Source: Shinella kummerowiae
GTDB taxonomy: Bacteria; Pseudomonadota; Alphaproteobacteria; Rhizobiales; Rhizobiaceae
Reading direction: 5' to 3'
Length of the DNA: 64,000 bases
Assembly: GCF_009827055.1 (NCBI RefSeq)
Contig: NZ_WUMK01000002.1
Coordinates: 124,001-188,000 of the forward strand
The first letter of the stretch is position 1. Each line of letters begins with the position of its first letter. The notes beneath the pieces are model-generated. The model saw only the letters and a program-made list of their open reading frames with translations, was not told the origin of the DNA and ran no database searches. Of the stretch, positions 26,123 through 36,662 are shown piece after piece. The translations under genes and the position numbers were made by a program.

Positions 26123-27829
26123 TTACTCGGCGTTGTTGCGGTTCTTCAGAGCCGCGCCGAGGATGTCGCCGAGCGAAGCGCCCGAGTCGGACGAACCGAA
26201 CTGTGCGACGGCTTCCTTCTCTTCAGCGATTTCCAGAGCCTTGATCGAAAGCTGGATCTTGCGATCCTTCTTCGAGAAGTTCAGGACGCGGGCGTCAACG
26301 GTCTGGCCGACCGAGAAACGCTCCGGACGCTGTTCGTCACGGTCACGCGACAGGTCGTTGCGGCGGATGAACGACGTGATGTCCTCGTGGTTGACGAGCT
26401 TCACTTCGATGCCGCCATCGTTGATCGCGATGACTTCAGCCGAAACGACGGCGTTCTTGCGCAGGTCGCCGGATGCTGCGGCGTCGCCGACAGAGTCCTT
26501 GCCGAGCTGCTTGATGCCGAGCGAGATGCGCTCCTTGTCGACGTCCACATCGAGAACGACAGCCTTGACGACGTCGCCCTTGTTGTATTCCTCGATGACC
26601 TGCTCGCCCGGACGGTTCCAGTCGAGGTCGGAGAGGTGCACCATGCCGTCCACGTCGCCGTCGAGGCCGATGAACAGACCGAATTCGGTCTTGTTCTTGA
26701 CTTCGCCTTCGACTTCCGTGCCAGCCGGGTGGCTGTGCGCGAAGGCCTGCCACGGGTTCTCGAGGGTCTGCTTGAGACCGAGCGAGATGCGGCGCTTCGT
26801 CGGGTCGACTTCGAGAACGACCACGTCAACTTCCTGGCTCGTGGACAGGATCTTGCCGGGGTGAACGTTCTTCTTCGTCCAGGACATTTCGGAGATGTGG
26901 ATCAGGCCTTCGATGCCCGGCTCCAGCTCGACGAACGCACCGTAGTCGGTGATGTTCGTGACCGTACCGGAGATCTTCTTGCCGGTCGGGTACTTGGTGC
27001 CGATGCCATCCCACGGATCCGACTCGAGCTGCTTCATGCCGAGCGAGATGCGGTGGGTTTCCTGGTTGATGCGGATGATCTGAACCTTGACCTGCTGGCC
27101 GATGGACAGGATCTCCGACGGATGGTTGACGCGGCGCCAGGCCATGTCGGTGACGTGCAGCAGGCCGTCGATGCCGCCGAGGTCAACGAACGCACCGTAA
27201 TCGGTGATGTTCTTGACGACGCCGTCAACAACCTGGCCTTCTTCGAGGTTCTGAACGATTTCAGAACGCTGCTCGGCGCGCGACTCTTCGAGAACCGTAC
27301 GGCGCGAGACAACGATGTTGCCGCGACGCTTGTCCATCTTGAGGATTTCGAAGGGCTGCGGGTTGTGCATGAGCGGGGTGACGTCGCGGATCGGACGGAT
27401 GTCGACCTGCGAACGCGGCAGGAAGGCAACGGCGCCGTCGAGATCGACGGTGAAGCCACCCTTGACCTGGTTGAAGATGACGCCTTCGACGCGCTCGCCA
27501 GCTTCGAACTTGACTTCGAGCTTGGCCCAGCTCTCTTCGCGGCGAGCCTTTTCGCGCGACAGAACAGCTTCGCCCAGCGCGTTTTCGATGCGCTCGACAT
27601 AGACTTCGACTTCGTCGCCGACCTTCAGCGTGCCGTCCTTGGACTTGGCACCGAATTCCTTCAGCGGTACGCGGCCTTCGACCTTGAGACCGACGTCAAT
27701 GATGGCGACGTCCTTCTCGATGGCCGTAACGATACCCTTGGCAACATAGCCTTCGGCGAGATCGTTGGTGGCAAAAGATTCCTGCAGCAGGGCTGCGAAA
27801 TCTTCGCGCGTGGGGTTTGCTTGAGACAT
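26123..27829 (-). CDS. rpsA: 30S ribosomal protein S1
   Basis: Product of 568 residues, the usual length for alphaproteobacterial S1, with six S1 (OB-fold) RNA-binding repeats. Repeated motifs include DYGAFVDLGGIDGLLHVTDMAW and DYGAFVELEPGIEGLIHISEMSW. S1 binds mRNA leaders on the 30S subunit. The ATG at 27829 has AGGAG upstream. It follows cmk, a widely conserved order, with a 114-base gap that could hold its own promoter. Confidence 0.98.
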   Translation of the reverse strand: MSQANPTREDFAALLQESFATNDLAEGYVAKGIVTAIEKDVAIIDVGLKVEGRVPLKEFGAKSKDGTLKVGDEVEVYVERIENALGEAVLSREKARREESWAKLEVKFEAGERVEGVIFNQVKGGFTVDLDGAVAFLPRSQVDIRPIRDVTPLMHNPQPFEILKMDKRRGNIVVSRRTVLEESRAEQRSEIVQNLEEGQVVDGVVKNITDYGAFVDLGGIDGLLHVTDMAWRRVNHPSEILSIGQQVKVQIIRINQETHRISLGMKQLESDPWDGIGTKYPTGKKISGTVTNITDYGAFVELEPGIEGLIHISEMSWTKKNVHPGKILSTSQEVDVVVLEVDPTKRRISLGLKQTLENPWQAFAHSHPAGTEVEGEVKNKTEFGLFIGLDGDVDGMVHLSDLDWNRPGEQVIEEYNKGDVVKAVVLDVDVDKERISLGIKQLGKDSVGDAAASGDLRKNAVVSAEVIAINDGGIEVKLVNHEDITSFIRRNDLSRDRDEQRPERFSVGQTVDARVLNFSKKDRKIQLSIKALEIAEEKEAVAQFGSSDSGASLGDILGAALKNRNNAE

Positions 27830-27943
27830 GAAAACTCCTGGTGTGCCTCTCGGGCACGGGCGCCGGGGGTTAGCGTTGATGATAAACAAAACTCTGTCCG
27901 CTGCCACGAAGGCAGCAAATCCGGCGCGGGGACAGGCTTCGTT

Positions 27944-28576
27944 CTATTGCTTAAGCGCGGCGTCGATGACCGACTTTGCCGCCGAAAACGCCGCCTCTAT
28001 ACTCATTTCCGAGGTATCAAGCAAGTGCGCATCGTCAGCGGGCTTCAGCGGACTGTCGGCCCGGCCCATGTCGCGCTCGTCGCGCCGGCGGATATCGTCG
28101 AGGATCGTCTCGAAATCGGCCACCCCACCGCCGGCGAGGATTTCGTCGTAGCGACGCTTCGCGCGCACCTCCGGCGAGGCAGTGACATAAAGCTTTACCG
28201 GCGCATCCGGGCAAACGACGGTGCCGATATCGCGACCGTCGAGCACCGTACCCGGCTCACGCCCTGCAAAACTGCGCTGCGCCTCGACGAGCGCACGACG
28301 CACCGAAGGCATGACGGCGATCCTGGATGCCGCCTCGCCGATTGCATGGGCCGAAAGCACGGAGCGGTCGAGCCCGCCGAGATCGAGATTGCGCGCGACG
28401 TCGGCGGCGATAGTCTCGTCGTCAAGCGGCAGGCCGCGATCCAGCAATGCTTTCGCCGTTGCCCGGTAGGTCAGGCCCGTGTCGAGATGATGAAAGCCAT
28501 AGTCTTCCGCGATAAGGCGCGACAGCGTTCCCTTGCCGGCAGCCGCAGGACCGTCGATGGCAATTGTGAAGGTCAT
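27944..28576 (-). CDS. cmk: Cytidylate kinase
   Basis: Product of 210 residues with P-loop [21 protein letters not shown] at the N-terminus, [23 protein letters not shown] in the centre and the lid [17 protein letters not shown]. It phosphorylates CMP and dCMP with ATP. The ATG overlaps the stop of the gene at 28573 as ATGA, so it is coupled to that unusual neighbour rather than directly to aroA. Confidence 0.97.
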   Translation of the reverse strand: MTFTIAIDGPAAAGKGTLSRLIAEDYGFHHLDTGLTYRATAKALLDRGLPLDDETIAADVARNLDLGGLDRSVLSAHAIGEAASRIAVMPSVRRALVEAQRSFAGREPGTVLDGRDIGTVVCPDAPVKLYVTASPEVRAKRRYDEILAGGGVADFETILDDIRRRDERDMGRADSPLKPADDAHLLDTSEMSIEAAFSAAKSVIDAALKQ

Positions 28577-29376
28577 TCTCTTACCTGAAAATGGATGTGA
28601 TCGTCATGCCGAGCCGCCCTGCACCCTTGGAACCCTAAATTCTGGCCGGAGACACCGAGGCGCTGCGACAGATGCGGCTCTATAAAGATTCGCTCCACCC
28701 CGAATTCCTGTCCCTCCGATGCCAGCCAACGCAAGGCTGCACCTGTTCTGACTTCATCCAGCGTCCATGCGGGAAAAAGCCCTTGCAGAAACCCCATATC
28801 CCACCGAAGTGTCAAGAGATCGGTACGGCCGCGACACGGTAAAACGGCATCGGCAACGGGCTCTTCGAAAGCAAAATAGCCGATCGGGGATCGTGTCACC
28901 CGGTTTAAGACGCCTCCGGCTTCGTCCCGGTAGTAGAACGCAACATCGAGCTTGCGCCCATCATTGTGCGACAGGTGCGGGAGAAGTGGAAAGCCACCCA
29001 AAAAGGGAAAATTGGCATCGAGAACGAGTGTCACGGTCCCTGGATGCTTCTGCTCCATTGCGACGGACAGTGCTTCCGCCGCCCGTTTTGCAACGGGCGT
29101 CAGGTAGTTGCGGTTGAGGATGCAATAAAGTGGCGACTGAACCTGCAAACTCCCGCGCTCGAAACATGACAGCGCGATGCGACCGAATGCCGGCGCCAAA
29201 AAAGGCGTGGCGGCAGTTGCCGAAACGTACAGCGTAACGAAAATCGCAAGACGCGCTGCAAGGCCCGTGATCTTCGCCTTACGGGAAAGCCAGCGTGCCA
29301 CGAGGTACACCACGCCGCCGATCTGCGTAAGAACGGTTAAAAGCCCGAAGAGAAGCGCAACGCCCAGAAGACGCAT
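28573..29376 (-). CDS. Membrane-anchored LAS-type metallopeptidase-like protein
   Basis: Product of 267 residues with two N-terminal hydrophobic segments (about 3-28 and 42-66) and a soluble domain. That domain has His137-x6-Asp144 (SHNDGRKLD) and, near the end, His260-x-His262 (DDHIHFQV). This is the zinc-ligand layout of LAS enzymes such as MepA, VanX and D-Ala-D-Ala carboxypeptidases, so a periplasmic peptidoglycan peptidase role is plausible but inferred. It lies 8 bases after aroA and overlaps cmk by 4 bases, interrupting the usual aroA-cmk pair. Confidence 0.7.
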   Translation of the reverse strand: MRLLGVALLFGLLTVLTQIGGVVYLVARWLSRKAKITGLAARLAIFVTLYVSATAATPFLAPAFGRIALSCFERGSLQVQSPLYCILNRNYLTPVAKRAAEALSVAMEQKHPGTVTLVLDANFPFLGGFPLLPHLSHNDGRKLDVAFYYRDEAGGVLNRVTRSPIGYFAFEEPVADAVLPCRGRTDLLTLRWDMGFLQGLFPAWTLDEVRTGAALRWLASEGQEFGVERIFIEPHLSQRLGVSGQNLGFQGCRAARHDDHIHFQVRE

Positions 29377-29384
29377 CGAGCGTT

Positions 29385-30827
<1,443 letters not shown>

Positions 30828-30998
30828 TCATCATCTTGCCGAAAAACATTCGTCTGCGGGCACGGGCCCGCTCCTCCCGAAGTTTGGCTTTGACAGGATT
30901 GCCCAAGACGATTATGGGGACCGGCTAATCATTCTACGTCCAACGCGCCGGGACCCCCGGCCCCGCCGGAAATATTCGGCACCTGAGAGGCTTTGACT

Positions 30999-31391
30999 GT
31001 GGCGAAACAGGAACTCGGAACCAAACGCATCGACCCGGAAACGGGCAAGAAATTCTACGACCTGAACCGCAATCCGATCGTCTCCCCCTATACCGGCAAG
31101 TCCTACCCGCTTTCCTTCTTTGAAGAGACGGCAGCGGTCGCGGTTCTCGAAAAGGCCGCCGAAGAAGAGGACGTCAACGAAGTCGATACGGAGAACACCG
31201 AAGTCGAACTCGTTTCGCTCGAGGATGCCGATGACGAAGCAGCGGGCGGCGACGACCTGCCGGATCTGGGCGACGACGAAGTCGAAATCGACGGCGACGA
31301 AGACGATACGTTCCTGGAACAGGACGATGATGACGACGATGACGACATGACCGGCCTGATCGGCGTCACCGGCGACGAAGACGAAGCATAA
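30999..31391 (+). CDS. TIGR02300 family acidic protein
   Basis: Product of 130 residues. The conserved N-terminus ELGTKRIDPETGKKFYDLN and SPYTGKSYP is the TIGR02300 signature, followed by a very acidic tail with a run of eight aspartates. The family is widespread in alphaproteobacteria with unknown function. The GTG at 30999 sits 8 bases after GAGAGG; a TTG at 30993 is too close to that site. It is divergent from aroA. Confidence 0.88.
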   Translation: MAKQELGTKRIDPETGKKFYDLNRNPIVSPYTGKSYPLSFFEETAAVAVLEKAAEEEDVNEVDTENTEVELVSLEDADDEAAGGDDLPDLGDDEVEIDGDEDDTFLEQDDDDDDDDMTGLIGVTGDEDEA

Positions 31392-31402
31392 GACGTTGTT
31401 TT

Positions 31403-31442
31403 TCCGGCCGGTTTCAAAAAAACCGGCCGGATTTCATTTTTC
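31403..31442 (+). terminator. Intrinsic terminator after the TIGR02300 gene
   Basis: Twelve-base stem TCCGGCCGGTTT / AAACCGGCCGGA with an A-rich loop, followed by TTTCATTTTT, 12 bases after the stop codon. Confidence 0.88.
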
Positions 31443-31537
31443 GGCTTGCCATCTCCGATCACCGGAAGTAATAAGCCGCACACCGAACGGAAACACCGCT
31501 TCGGTTCCCGGAAAACCGGCCTTGCCGGACCCGTTAT

Positions 31538-31613
<76 letters not shown>

Positions 31614-31653
31614 AATCTTCTCCAAGGCAGATAGTTGTTAGAGCGCGAAAGCT

Positions 31654-31929
31654 TTAGGGCTGTTCGCGCATGCCCGGTGTTGCTTCGCGCTGATCGGCGT
31701 CTTCCAGATCGGTCTTCACCAAGAACACATCATTGTGCTGGCGCGCAGCTTCGCGCAGTGCCGCGAGGTTCGGGACGTCGTCGCCCTCGATCTCGCCGAC
31801 GCCCTGGTCGATTTCGCGTTCGGCCTGATACCAGTGTTCGTCGGGCTTGCCCTCCGGCCGGCCTTCCTGCTGCCAGAGCGCATGGGCCCGTTTGCGGATT
31901 TTCTCGTCACGATCATCGGTCATGGACAT
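31654..31929 (-). CDS. DUF2934 family small protein
   Basis: Product of 91 residues with the DUF2934 core DEKIRKRAHALWQQEGRPEGKPDEHWYQAEREI, followed by a hydrophilic tail. Function is unknown; such proteins are common in rhizobia. The start at 31929 follows GGAAGGGAG at about 4 bases; an ATG two codons later is also possible. A longer frame upstream to 32319 is unlikely. Confidence 0.85.
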   Translation of the reverse strand: MSMTDDRDEKIRKRAHALWQQEGRPEGKPDEHWYQAEREIDQGVGEIEGDDVPNLAALREAARQHNDVFLVKTDLEDADQREATPGMREQP

Positions 31930-32094
31930 GCTCCCTTCCATACCTGCAACGAACGAGAGAGGGTGTGAAATGTTCCGCCACCCCACCGCTCGCCCACCGA
32001 CCATCATATCCCCGCTTGCACAGTTCAGGAACCGCGAATAAGCATGGCCTGCCGGGCGTCTCAGGCTAGAACGCACGCTTTGTCGGGGGACATC

Positions 32095-33264
32095 ATGAGC
32101 TTTACGGAAACGACGACCACCTCCTGGTTTTCCAGGTTGAAGGGTGCGCTGATCAAGATCGTGATCGGCTTCATCCTTCTGATCGCCTGCATCTGGCTTC
32201 TCTTCTGGAACGAGGGCCGCTCGGTAAAAACCTATCGCGCGCTCGTCGAGGGGGCGGGGCTCGTTGTTTCCGTCGACAATGGCAGCGTCGACCCGGGCAA
32301 TGACGGCAAGCTGGTGCATATTTCAGGGCCGGTGAAGCCGGTCGGCGTGCCGGAAGACGACGTGCTTGGCATATCGGCGCAGGGTGCTGCGGGTCTCGAG
32401 CGCATCGTCGAAATGTACCAATGGATCGAGAGCTCGAAGTCGGAGACGCGCAAGCAGCTCGGCGGCAGCGAGGAAACCGTCACGACCTATTCCTATCACA
32501 AGGAATGGAAGCAGAACGAGGTCAACTCCGGCAACTTCCGCCAGTCGGGCCATGACAACCCGCAAAAGCCGATCGACGATGCAAGCTTCCCGGTGAAATC
32601 CGCCACGATCGGTGCCTTCAGCATCGATGGACGCGCGGTCGCCCGCCTCGGCGAGGAGCGGCCGGTGCCGCTGACCGCCATCGAGGCGAACCGCATGGGT
32701 GAGGCCGTAACGCTTGGCAAGCCCATCTCGACGATCGCCGGCCAGGCGGTCTTCTCGTTCAATCCCGAGGACCCGCAGATCGGCGACATCCGCATCCGCT
32801 TCGAGCGCTCCGACATTGCCGAGGCGAGCTTCGTCGGCGCGCAGCGTGGCAGCGGGGTGACGCCCTACAAGACGACGAACGGGCGCGACCTGTTCCTCAG
32901 CGATGCCGGCATCGTCGATGCGCCCGCTATGTTCGACGCGGCGCAGAGCGAGAACACCATCATCACCTGGCTTGTCCGCATCGGCGGCCTCGTCGGTATC
33001 TTTGTCGGCTTCGCCTTCATCCTGTCTATCCTCGGCGTCATTGCCGACGTCATCCCCTTCATCGGCTCGATCGTCAATTTCGGCACGACGGCGATTGCCC
33101 TCATCCTCACCTTGCTGATCGGCCCGGCCGTCATCGCCATTGCCTGGATCGCCTATCGTCCGTTCATTGCCATAGCGGTTATCGTCGCGGGCATTGCGCT
33201 TGCGGCAGGCATCCTCTATCTGCGGCGCGGCAAGACGGCGGCACCGGCTTTGGGCCGGGCCTGA
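32095..33264 (+). CDS. TMEM43 family membrane protein
   Basis: Product of 389 residues: one N-terminal membrane segment (about 18-40), a large soluble region of about 260 residues, then four hydrophobic segments near the C-terminus. The order and motifs (FWNEGRSVKTYRAL early, YHKEWKQNEVNSGNF in the loop) match the TMEM43/LUMA family. The bacterial function is unknown. The ATG at 32095 is preceded by GGGGGA. Confidence 0.85.
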   Translation: MSFTETTTTSWFSRLKGALIKIVIGFILLIACIWLLFWNEGRSVKTYRALVEGAGLVVSVDNGSVDPGNDGKLVHISGPVKPVGVPEDDVLGISAQGAAGLERIVEMYQWIESSKSETRKQLGGSEETVTTYSYHKEWKQNEVNSGNFRQSGHDNPQKPIDDASFPVKSATIGAFSIDGRAVARLGEERPVPLTAIEANRMGEAVTLGKPISTIAGQAVFSFNPEDPQIGDIRIRFERSDIAEASFVGAQRGSGVTPYKTTNGRDLFLSDAGIVDAPAMFDAAQSENTIITWLVRIGGLVGIFVGFAFILSILGVIADVIPFIGSIVNFGTTAIALILTLLIGPAVIAIAWIAYRPFIAIAVIVAGIALAAGILYLRRGKTAAPALGRA

Positions 33265-33301
33265 CGCAGACGGCGGCATGACAACGAACAGCGGGTAACG
33301 C

Positions 33302-34093
33302 GTGACCTACTACGCCTCGAAGATCTTCTGGCTGGCGGCCCAACCGCTGTCGCTCGCTCTGCTGCTACTCGTTTTCAGCCTGCTGGTCGGGCTCTTGAAA
33401 TGGAACCGCCTTCGAACCTGGGCGAGCATCGCCGCCACGCTCATCCTCTTCCTGACGCTCTTTACCACGACCGGCTCGGTCCTGCTGCAGGCACTGGAGG
33501 ACCGCATTCCCCGGGCGGCACTGCCGGCCGGCGGACCGGGCTGCATCATCATGCTCGGCGGCGGCGTGGAAGCGGAAGTGATCGCGGCCCGCGGCGGTTT
33601 CGAGATGAACCAGGCCGGCGACCGCTTCATCGAGACGCTGCGGCTTGCGCGTGAATTCCCGGCAGCGCGCATTCTGGTTTCCGGTGGCGACGGCTCGTTC
33701 AGCGGCAATTATGAGGGGGATGCGGTTGTCGCAACGCGTTTCTTCGAGGCCTTCGACGTGCCCGCCGACCGGCTGATCCGCGAAACGGACTCACGCACGA
33801 CGTTCGAGAATGTCGAAAACACCAAAGCGCTTCTCACCGCCAACGGCCTCGATCGCTGCCTGCTCATCACCTCGGCCTTCCATATGCCGCGCTCGGTCGG
33901 TCTTTTCCGCAAGCTCGGCCTCGACGTCCTGCCCTGGCCGACGGATTTCCGCACGACGGGCCGCGCCAGCCTCGCGCTCGACTTCACACAGCCATCGACC
34001 AACAGTCAATTGACGACGACGGCGCTCAGGGAATGGACGGGGCTGCTGGTCTATTACATTGCCGGCCGCACTCACGCGCTCTTCCCGGAATAG
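33302..34093 (+). CDS. YdcF family (DUF218) membrane-anchored protein
   Basis: Product of 263 residues with two N-terminal membrane helices and a C-terminal DUF218 domain. The domain carries IIMLGGGVE, ARILVSGGDGSF, ESRTTFENV-like DSRTTFENVENT and LLITSAFHMPRSVGLF. Related proteins (SanA, ElyC, YdcF) act on envelope integrity in E. coli; the role here is inferred only at family level. GTG start, 37 bases after the TMEM43-type gene. Confidence 0.9.
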   Translation: MTYYASKIFWLAAQPLSLALLLLVFSLLVGLLKWNRLRTWASIAATLILFLTLFTTTGSVLLQALEDRIPRAALPAGGPGCIIMLGGGVEAEVIAARGGFEMNQAGDRFIETLRLAREFPAARILVSGGDGSFSGNYEGDAVVATRFFEAFDVPADRLIRETDSRTTFENVENTKALLTANGLDRCLLITSAFHMPRSVGLFRKLGLDVLPWPTDFRTTGRASLALDFTQPSTNSQLTTTALREWTGLLVYYIAGRTHALFPE

Positions 34094-34095
34094 GC

Positions 34096-34569
34096 CTATT
34101 TCTTGGAAATCGTATCGAACTGCGCGCCGCGCACGCGGATCGTCATGACGCAATATTCTGAATCGTCGCGCCCGCAGCTTGCGGCATTGGCTTTCAATTC
34201 CAGCACCTTGTTGCCGTAGCGCTGCTTCAATTCATAGCCGTAGAGATCGGCGTTGGCCGCCAGAAAATAACCGCCTTCGGCAACCTGGATGTAGAACTCA
34301 TGCGGGCAACCGACATTGCCGCAGAGGCCGCCGGGCACGCCGTCGCAATTGACCGCGCCGAGATTGAAGATCGCATCGACAAGCTTGTCATTGTTGAAAT
34401 CGACATTGTCGGCGAAATCCTCGCCATAGACCGTCGTCTTGCAGCGTTTGGCGACCTCAGCCTGCACGACTGCCTGCGCATCGGGGACGATTTCCGCGGC
34501 GCGAGCCGGCAGGACGGTGGAAACGAGCGCGGCGGAGAGGAGCGCAAGGATTCTGATGCGGATAGCCAT
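34096..34569 (-). CDS. Secreted cysteine-containing protein of unknown function
   Basis: Product of 157 residues with a signal peptide (cleavage near ARA at residue 24). The mature part has several cysteines (KRCKTT, VNCDGVPGGLCGNVGCPHEF, ASCGRDDSEYC), consistent with disulphides in the periplasm. DFNNDKLVDAIF looks like a Ca-binding or FG-GAP-like loop (D-x-N-x-D-x-x-x-D), but only one is seen. No named family recognised. Convergent with the YdcF gene, 2 bases apart. Confidence 0.75.
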   Translation of the reverse strand: MAIRIRILALLSAALVSTVLPARAAEIVPDAQAVVQAEVAKRCKTTVYGEDFADNVDFNNDKLVDAIFNLGAVNCDGVPGGLCGNVGCPHEFYIQVAEGGYFLAANADLYGYELKQRYGNKVLELKANAASCGRDDSEYCVMTIRVRGAQFDTISKK

Positions 34570-34717
34570 CTCTCAAACCTTTCCATGGCAGGCGATTCGG
34601 TCATTATGCGGACGAGCCGGCGCGCTGCCTGATTCTGCCCGGACCTATGGGCGCGCACTCTAGCGCGGCAAAGCTGTCGCGAGGCTTGGGCTGGCTTAGC
34701 CCGCAAGGAGGGGACGC

Positions 34718-35353
34718 GTGCCGATTCTGGAATTGCTCGATTATACTGGCGTCGCGGTCTTTGCCGCCACTGGCGCGTTGTCCGCCTCGCGCAAGCAGCT
34801 CGATATCATCGGCTTTCTCTTCCTGGCCGCGGCAACCGGCATCGGCGGCGGCACACTCCGGGACGTCATCCTCGGCGCAACCCCGGTCTTCTGGGTGGTG
34901 AACCCGACCTATCTCATCGTTTGCGTGGCGGTCGCGCTTCTGGTCTTCGTGCTCGCCCACCGGATCGAGTCACGCTACCGCCTGTTGCTGTGGCTCGATG
35001 CGATGGGCGTCTCCGCCTATTGCGTCATGGGGGCCGCGAAGGGATTTGCCGCCACCGGCTCGCCGACCGTGGCGATCACCACCGGGGTGCTGACGGCGAG
35101 CTTCGGCGGGATCATACGGGACCTGCTTGCCGGAGAACCCTCCGTATTACTGCGGCCGGAAATCTACATCACCGCAGCGCTCATTGGTGCCGCCGGCTTC
35201 ACGGCGGCGACCGTTGCGGGTGCGCCGCTCTGGCTCGCTTCGGCAATCGGCATCGGCAGCGCGTTCATCGTGCGCGGCGGCGCGCTGCGATTCGGCTGGT
35301 GTTTTCCAGTCTACAAGCCGCGGCCAGGGCGGCATCCGGACGATGTAATGTAG
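34718..35353 (+). CDS. TRIC/YadS (UPF0126) family membrane protein
   Basis: Product of 211 residues with six to seven membrane helices in two related halves. The duplicated motifs are GIGGGTLRDVILG and SFGGIIRDLLAG, as in prokaryotic TRIC channels (UPF0126), which form trimeric cation channels or transport glycine-like substrates. GTG start with AAGGAGG upstream. Convergent with irr. Confidence 0.9.
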   Translation: MPILELLDYTGVAVFAATGALSASRKQLDIIGFLFLAAATGIGGGTLRDVILGATPVFWVVNPTYLIVCVAVALLVFVLAHRIESRYRLLLWLDAMGVSAYCVMGAAKGFAATGSPTVAITTGVLTASFGGIIRDLLAGEPSVLLRPEIYITAALIGAAGFTAATVAGAPLWLASAIGIGSAFIVRGGALRFGWCFPVYKPRPGRHPDDVM

Positions 35354-35360
35354 GGAGGGC

Positions 35361-35780
35361 TCAGCCCTTGCGCGGACGCAAGCGGATGATCACGTCGACA
35401 TGGGCGATTTCCATGCCTTCCGGCGGCTCCGGCAGGTTGCCGATGGCGATGTTGCTCACCGGAATGTCGAGCACGTGGTTCTCGCCCTCGATGAAGAAAT
35501 GGTGGTGATCCGATACGTTGGTGTCGAAATAGGTCTTCGAGCTCTCCACCGCCAGAACGCGGATCATGCCCGCTTCGGTGAACTGGTGCAGCGTGTTGTA
35601 GACGGTTGCAAGCGAGACCGGGACGCCGGCGGTGACGGCTTCCTCGTGCAGTTCCTCGACCGTCAGGTGGCGGTCGCCTTTGGCGAACAGCAGGGCGGCG
35701 AGTGCCACGCGCTGGCGCGTCGGGCGCAGGCCGCAGTGGCGCAGGCGCTCTTCGATGGGCATCTCGTGTGTATGCGTCAT
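35361..35780 (-). CDS. irr: Iron response regulator Irr (Fur family)
   Basis: Fur-type regulator of 139 residues with winged-helix segment GLRPTRQRVALAALLF, LATVYNTLHQF and metal/haem-site histidines His92-His94 (SDHHHFF). These features are characteristic of Irr rather than Fur, and the C-terminal Cys pairs of zinc-type Fur are missing. Irr represses or activates iron and haem genes when iron is low. The N-terminal GCPWH haem motif of Bradyrhizobium Irr is absent. Start ATG 35780 is chosen; a TTG at 35816 is an alternative. Confidence 0.88.
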   Translation of the reverse strand: MTHTHEMPIEERLRHCGLRPTRQRVALAALLFAKGDRHLTVEELHEEAVTAGVPVSLATVYNTLHQFTEAGMIRVLAVESSKTYFDTNVSDHHHFFIEGENHVLDIPVSNIAIGNLPEPPEGMEIAHVDVIIRLRPRKG

Positions 35781-36093
35781 GGGTGACGGATCCGCTTGGC
35801 TGGCCTTGAACAACAATCTTGACGTTTCGATATAACTTTAGCCTCGCCGGGATTCAATAGGATTACGGCACTTGAATGGCGTGCAACATGCGGAAAACCG
35901 GGCCCTTTGCTTTCACCACAACACTTTGCACTGGCTGTCACGGCAAGCATCATGTATGCGGACTGCTGAAATAACCTCTCGCCCAAAACAGGTGAGGCGA
36001 CAAAAAGGGGAAGGACCGGGTGCTTCAATTCGCGCCGTACCTTCCTAAATCTAACGCTTACACAGCGTGTTCAGACCGGGGATGAGACATTCG
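35781..36093. other. irr-fabA divergent intergenic region
   Basis: About 313 bases between divergent irr and fabA. Apart from the candidate irr promoter, I see no repeats, RNA gene or clear Irr box (TTTAGAA-type palindrome). The fabA promoter should lie in the right half. Confidence 0.4.
35829..35857 (-). promoter_or_regulatory. Candidate sigma-70 promoter of irr
   Basis: On the minus strand, TTGAAT (35852-35857) and TATATC (35829-35834) are separated by 17 bases, good spacing for a housekeeping promoter. Transcription would begin about 40 bases before the irr ATG. No experimental support. Confidence 0.5.
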
Positions 36094-36609
36094 ATGACGA
36101 CCAGGCAATCCAGCTACAACTATGAGGAAATTCTGCGCTGCGGCCGCGGTGAGCTTTTCGGCCCCGGCAATGCCCAGCTTCCTCTGCCGCCCATGCTGAT
36201 GGTCCACCGCATCACCGACATTTCCGAAACCGGCGGCGCCTTCGACAAGGGCTATATCCGCGCCGAATACGACGTGAAGCCCGACGACTGGTATTTTCCC
36301 TGTCATTTCCAGGGCAACCCGATCATGCCGGGCTGCCTCGGCCTCGATGGCATGTGGCAGCTGACCGGCTTCTTCCTCGGCTGGCTGGGTGAACCGGGCC
36401 GCGGCATGGCGCTGTCCACCGGCGAAGTGAAGTTCAAGGGCATGGTGCGCCCGGAAACGAAGCTCCTCGAATACGGCATCGACTTCAAGCGCGTCATGCG
36501 CGGCCGCCTCGTGCTCGGCACGGCGGACGGCTGGTTGAAGGCCGACGGCGAGACTATCTATCAGGCGACCGACCTGCGCGTCGGCCTGTCGAAGGACAAG
36601 GAAGCCTGA
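36094..36609 (+). CDS. fabA: 3-hydroxydecanoyl-ACP dehydratase/isomerase
   Basis: Hot-dog enzyme of 171 residues. The active-site pair is His71 in [15 protein letters not shown] and Asp85 in [10 protein letters not shown]. FabA dehydrates beta-hydroxydecanoyl-ACP and isomerises the trans-2 to the cis-3 double bond, starting unsaturated fatty acid synthesis. Start at [14 protein letters not shown] (36094), where family similarity begins. It leads fabA-fabB-fabI, a complete set for anaerobic unsaturation. Confidence 0.97.
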   Translation: MTTRQSSYNYEEILRCGRGELFGPGNAQLPLPPMLMVHRITDISETGGAFDKGYIRAEYDVKPDDWYFPCHFQGNPIMPGCLGLDGMWQLTGFFLGWLGEPGRGMALSTGEVKFKGMVRPETKLLEYGIDFKRVMRGRLVLGTADGWLKADGETIYQATDLRVGLSKDKEA

Positions 36610-36662
36610 GGGCGGCGCCACGCCGCCTTCACAATGAGACGTTCTAGAAAAGGTCAGGAATC

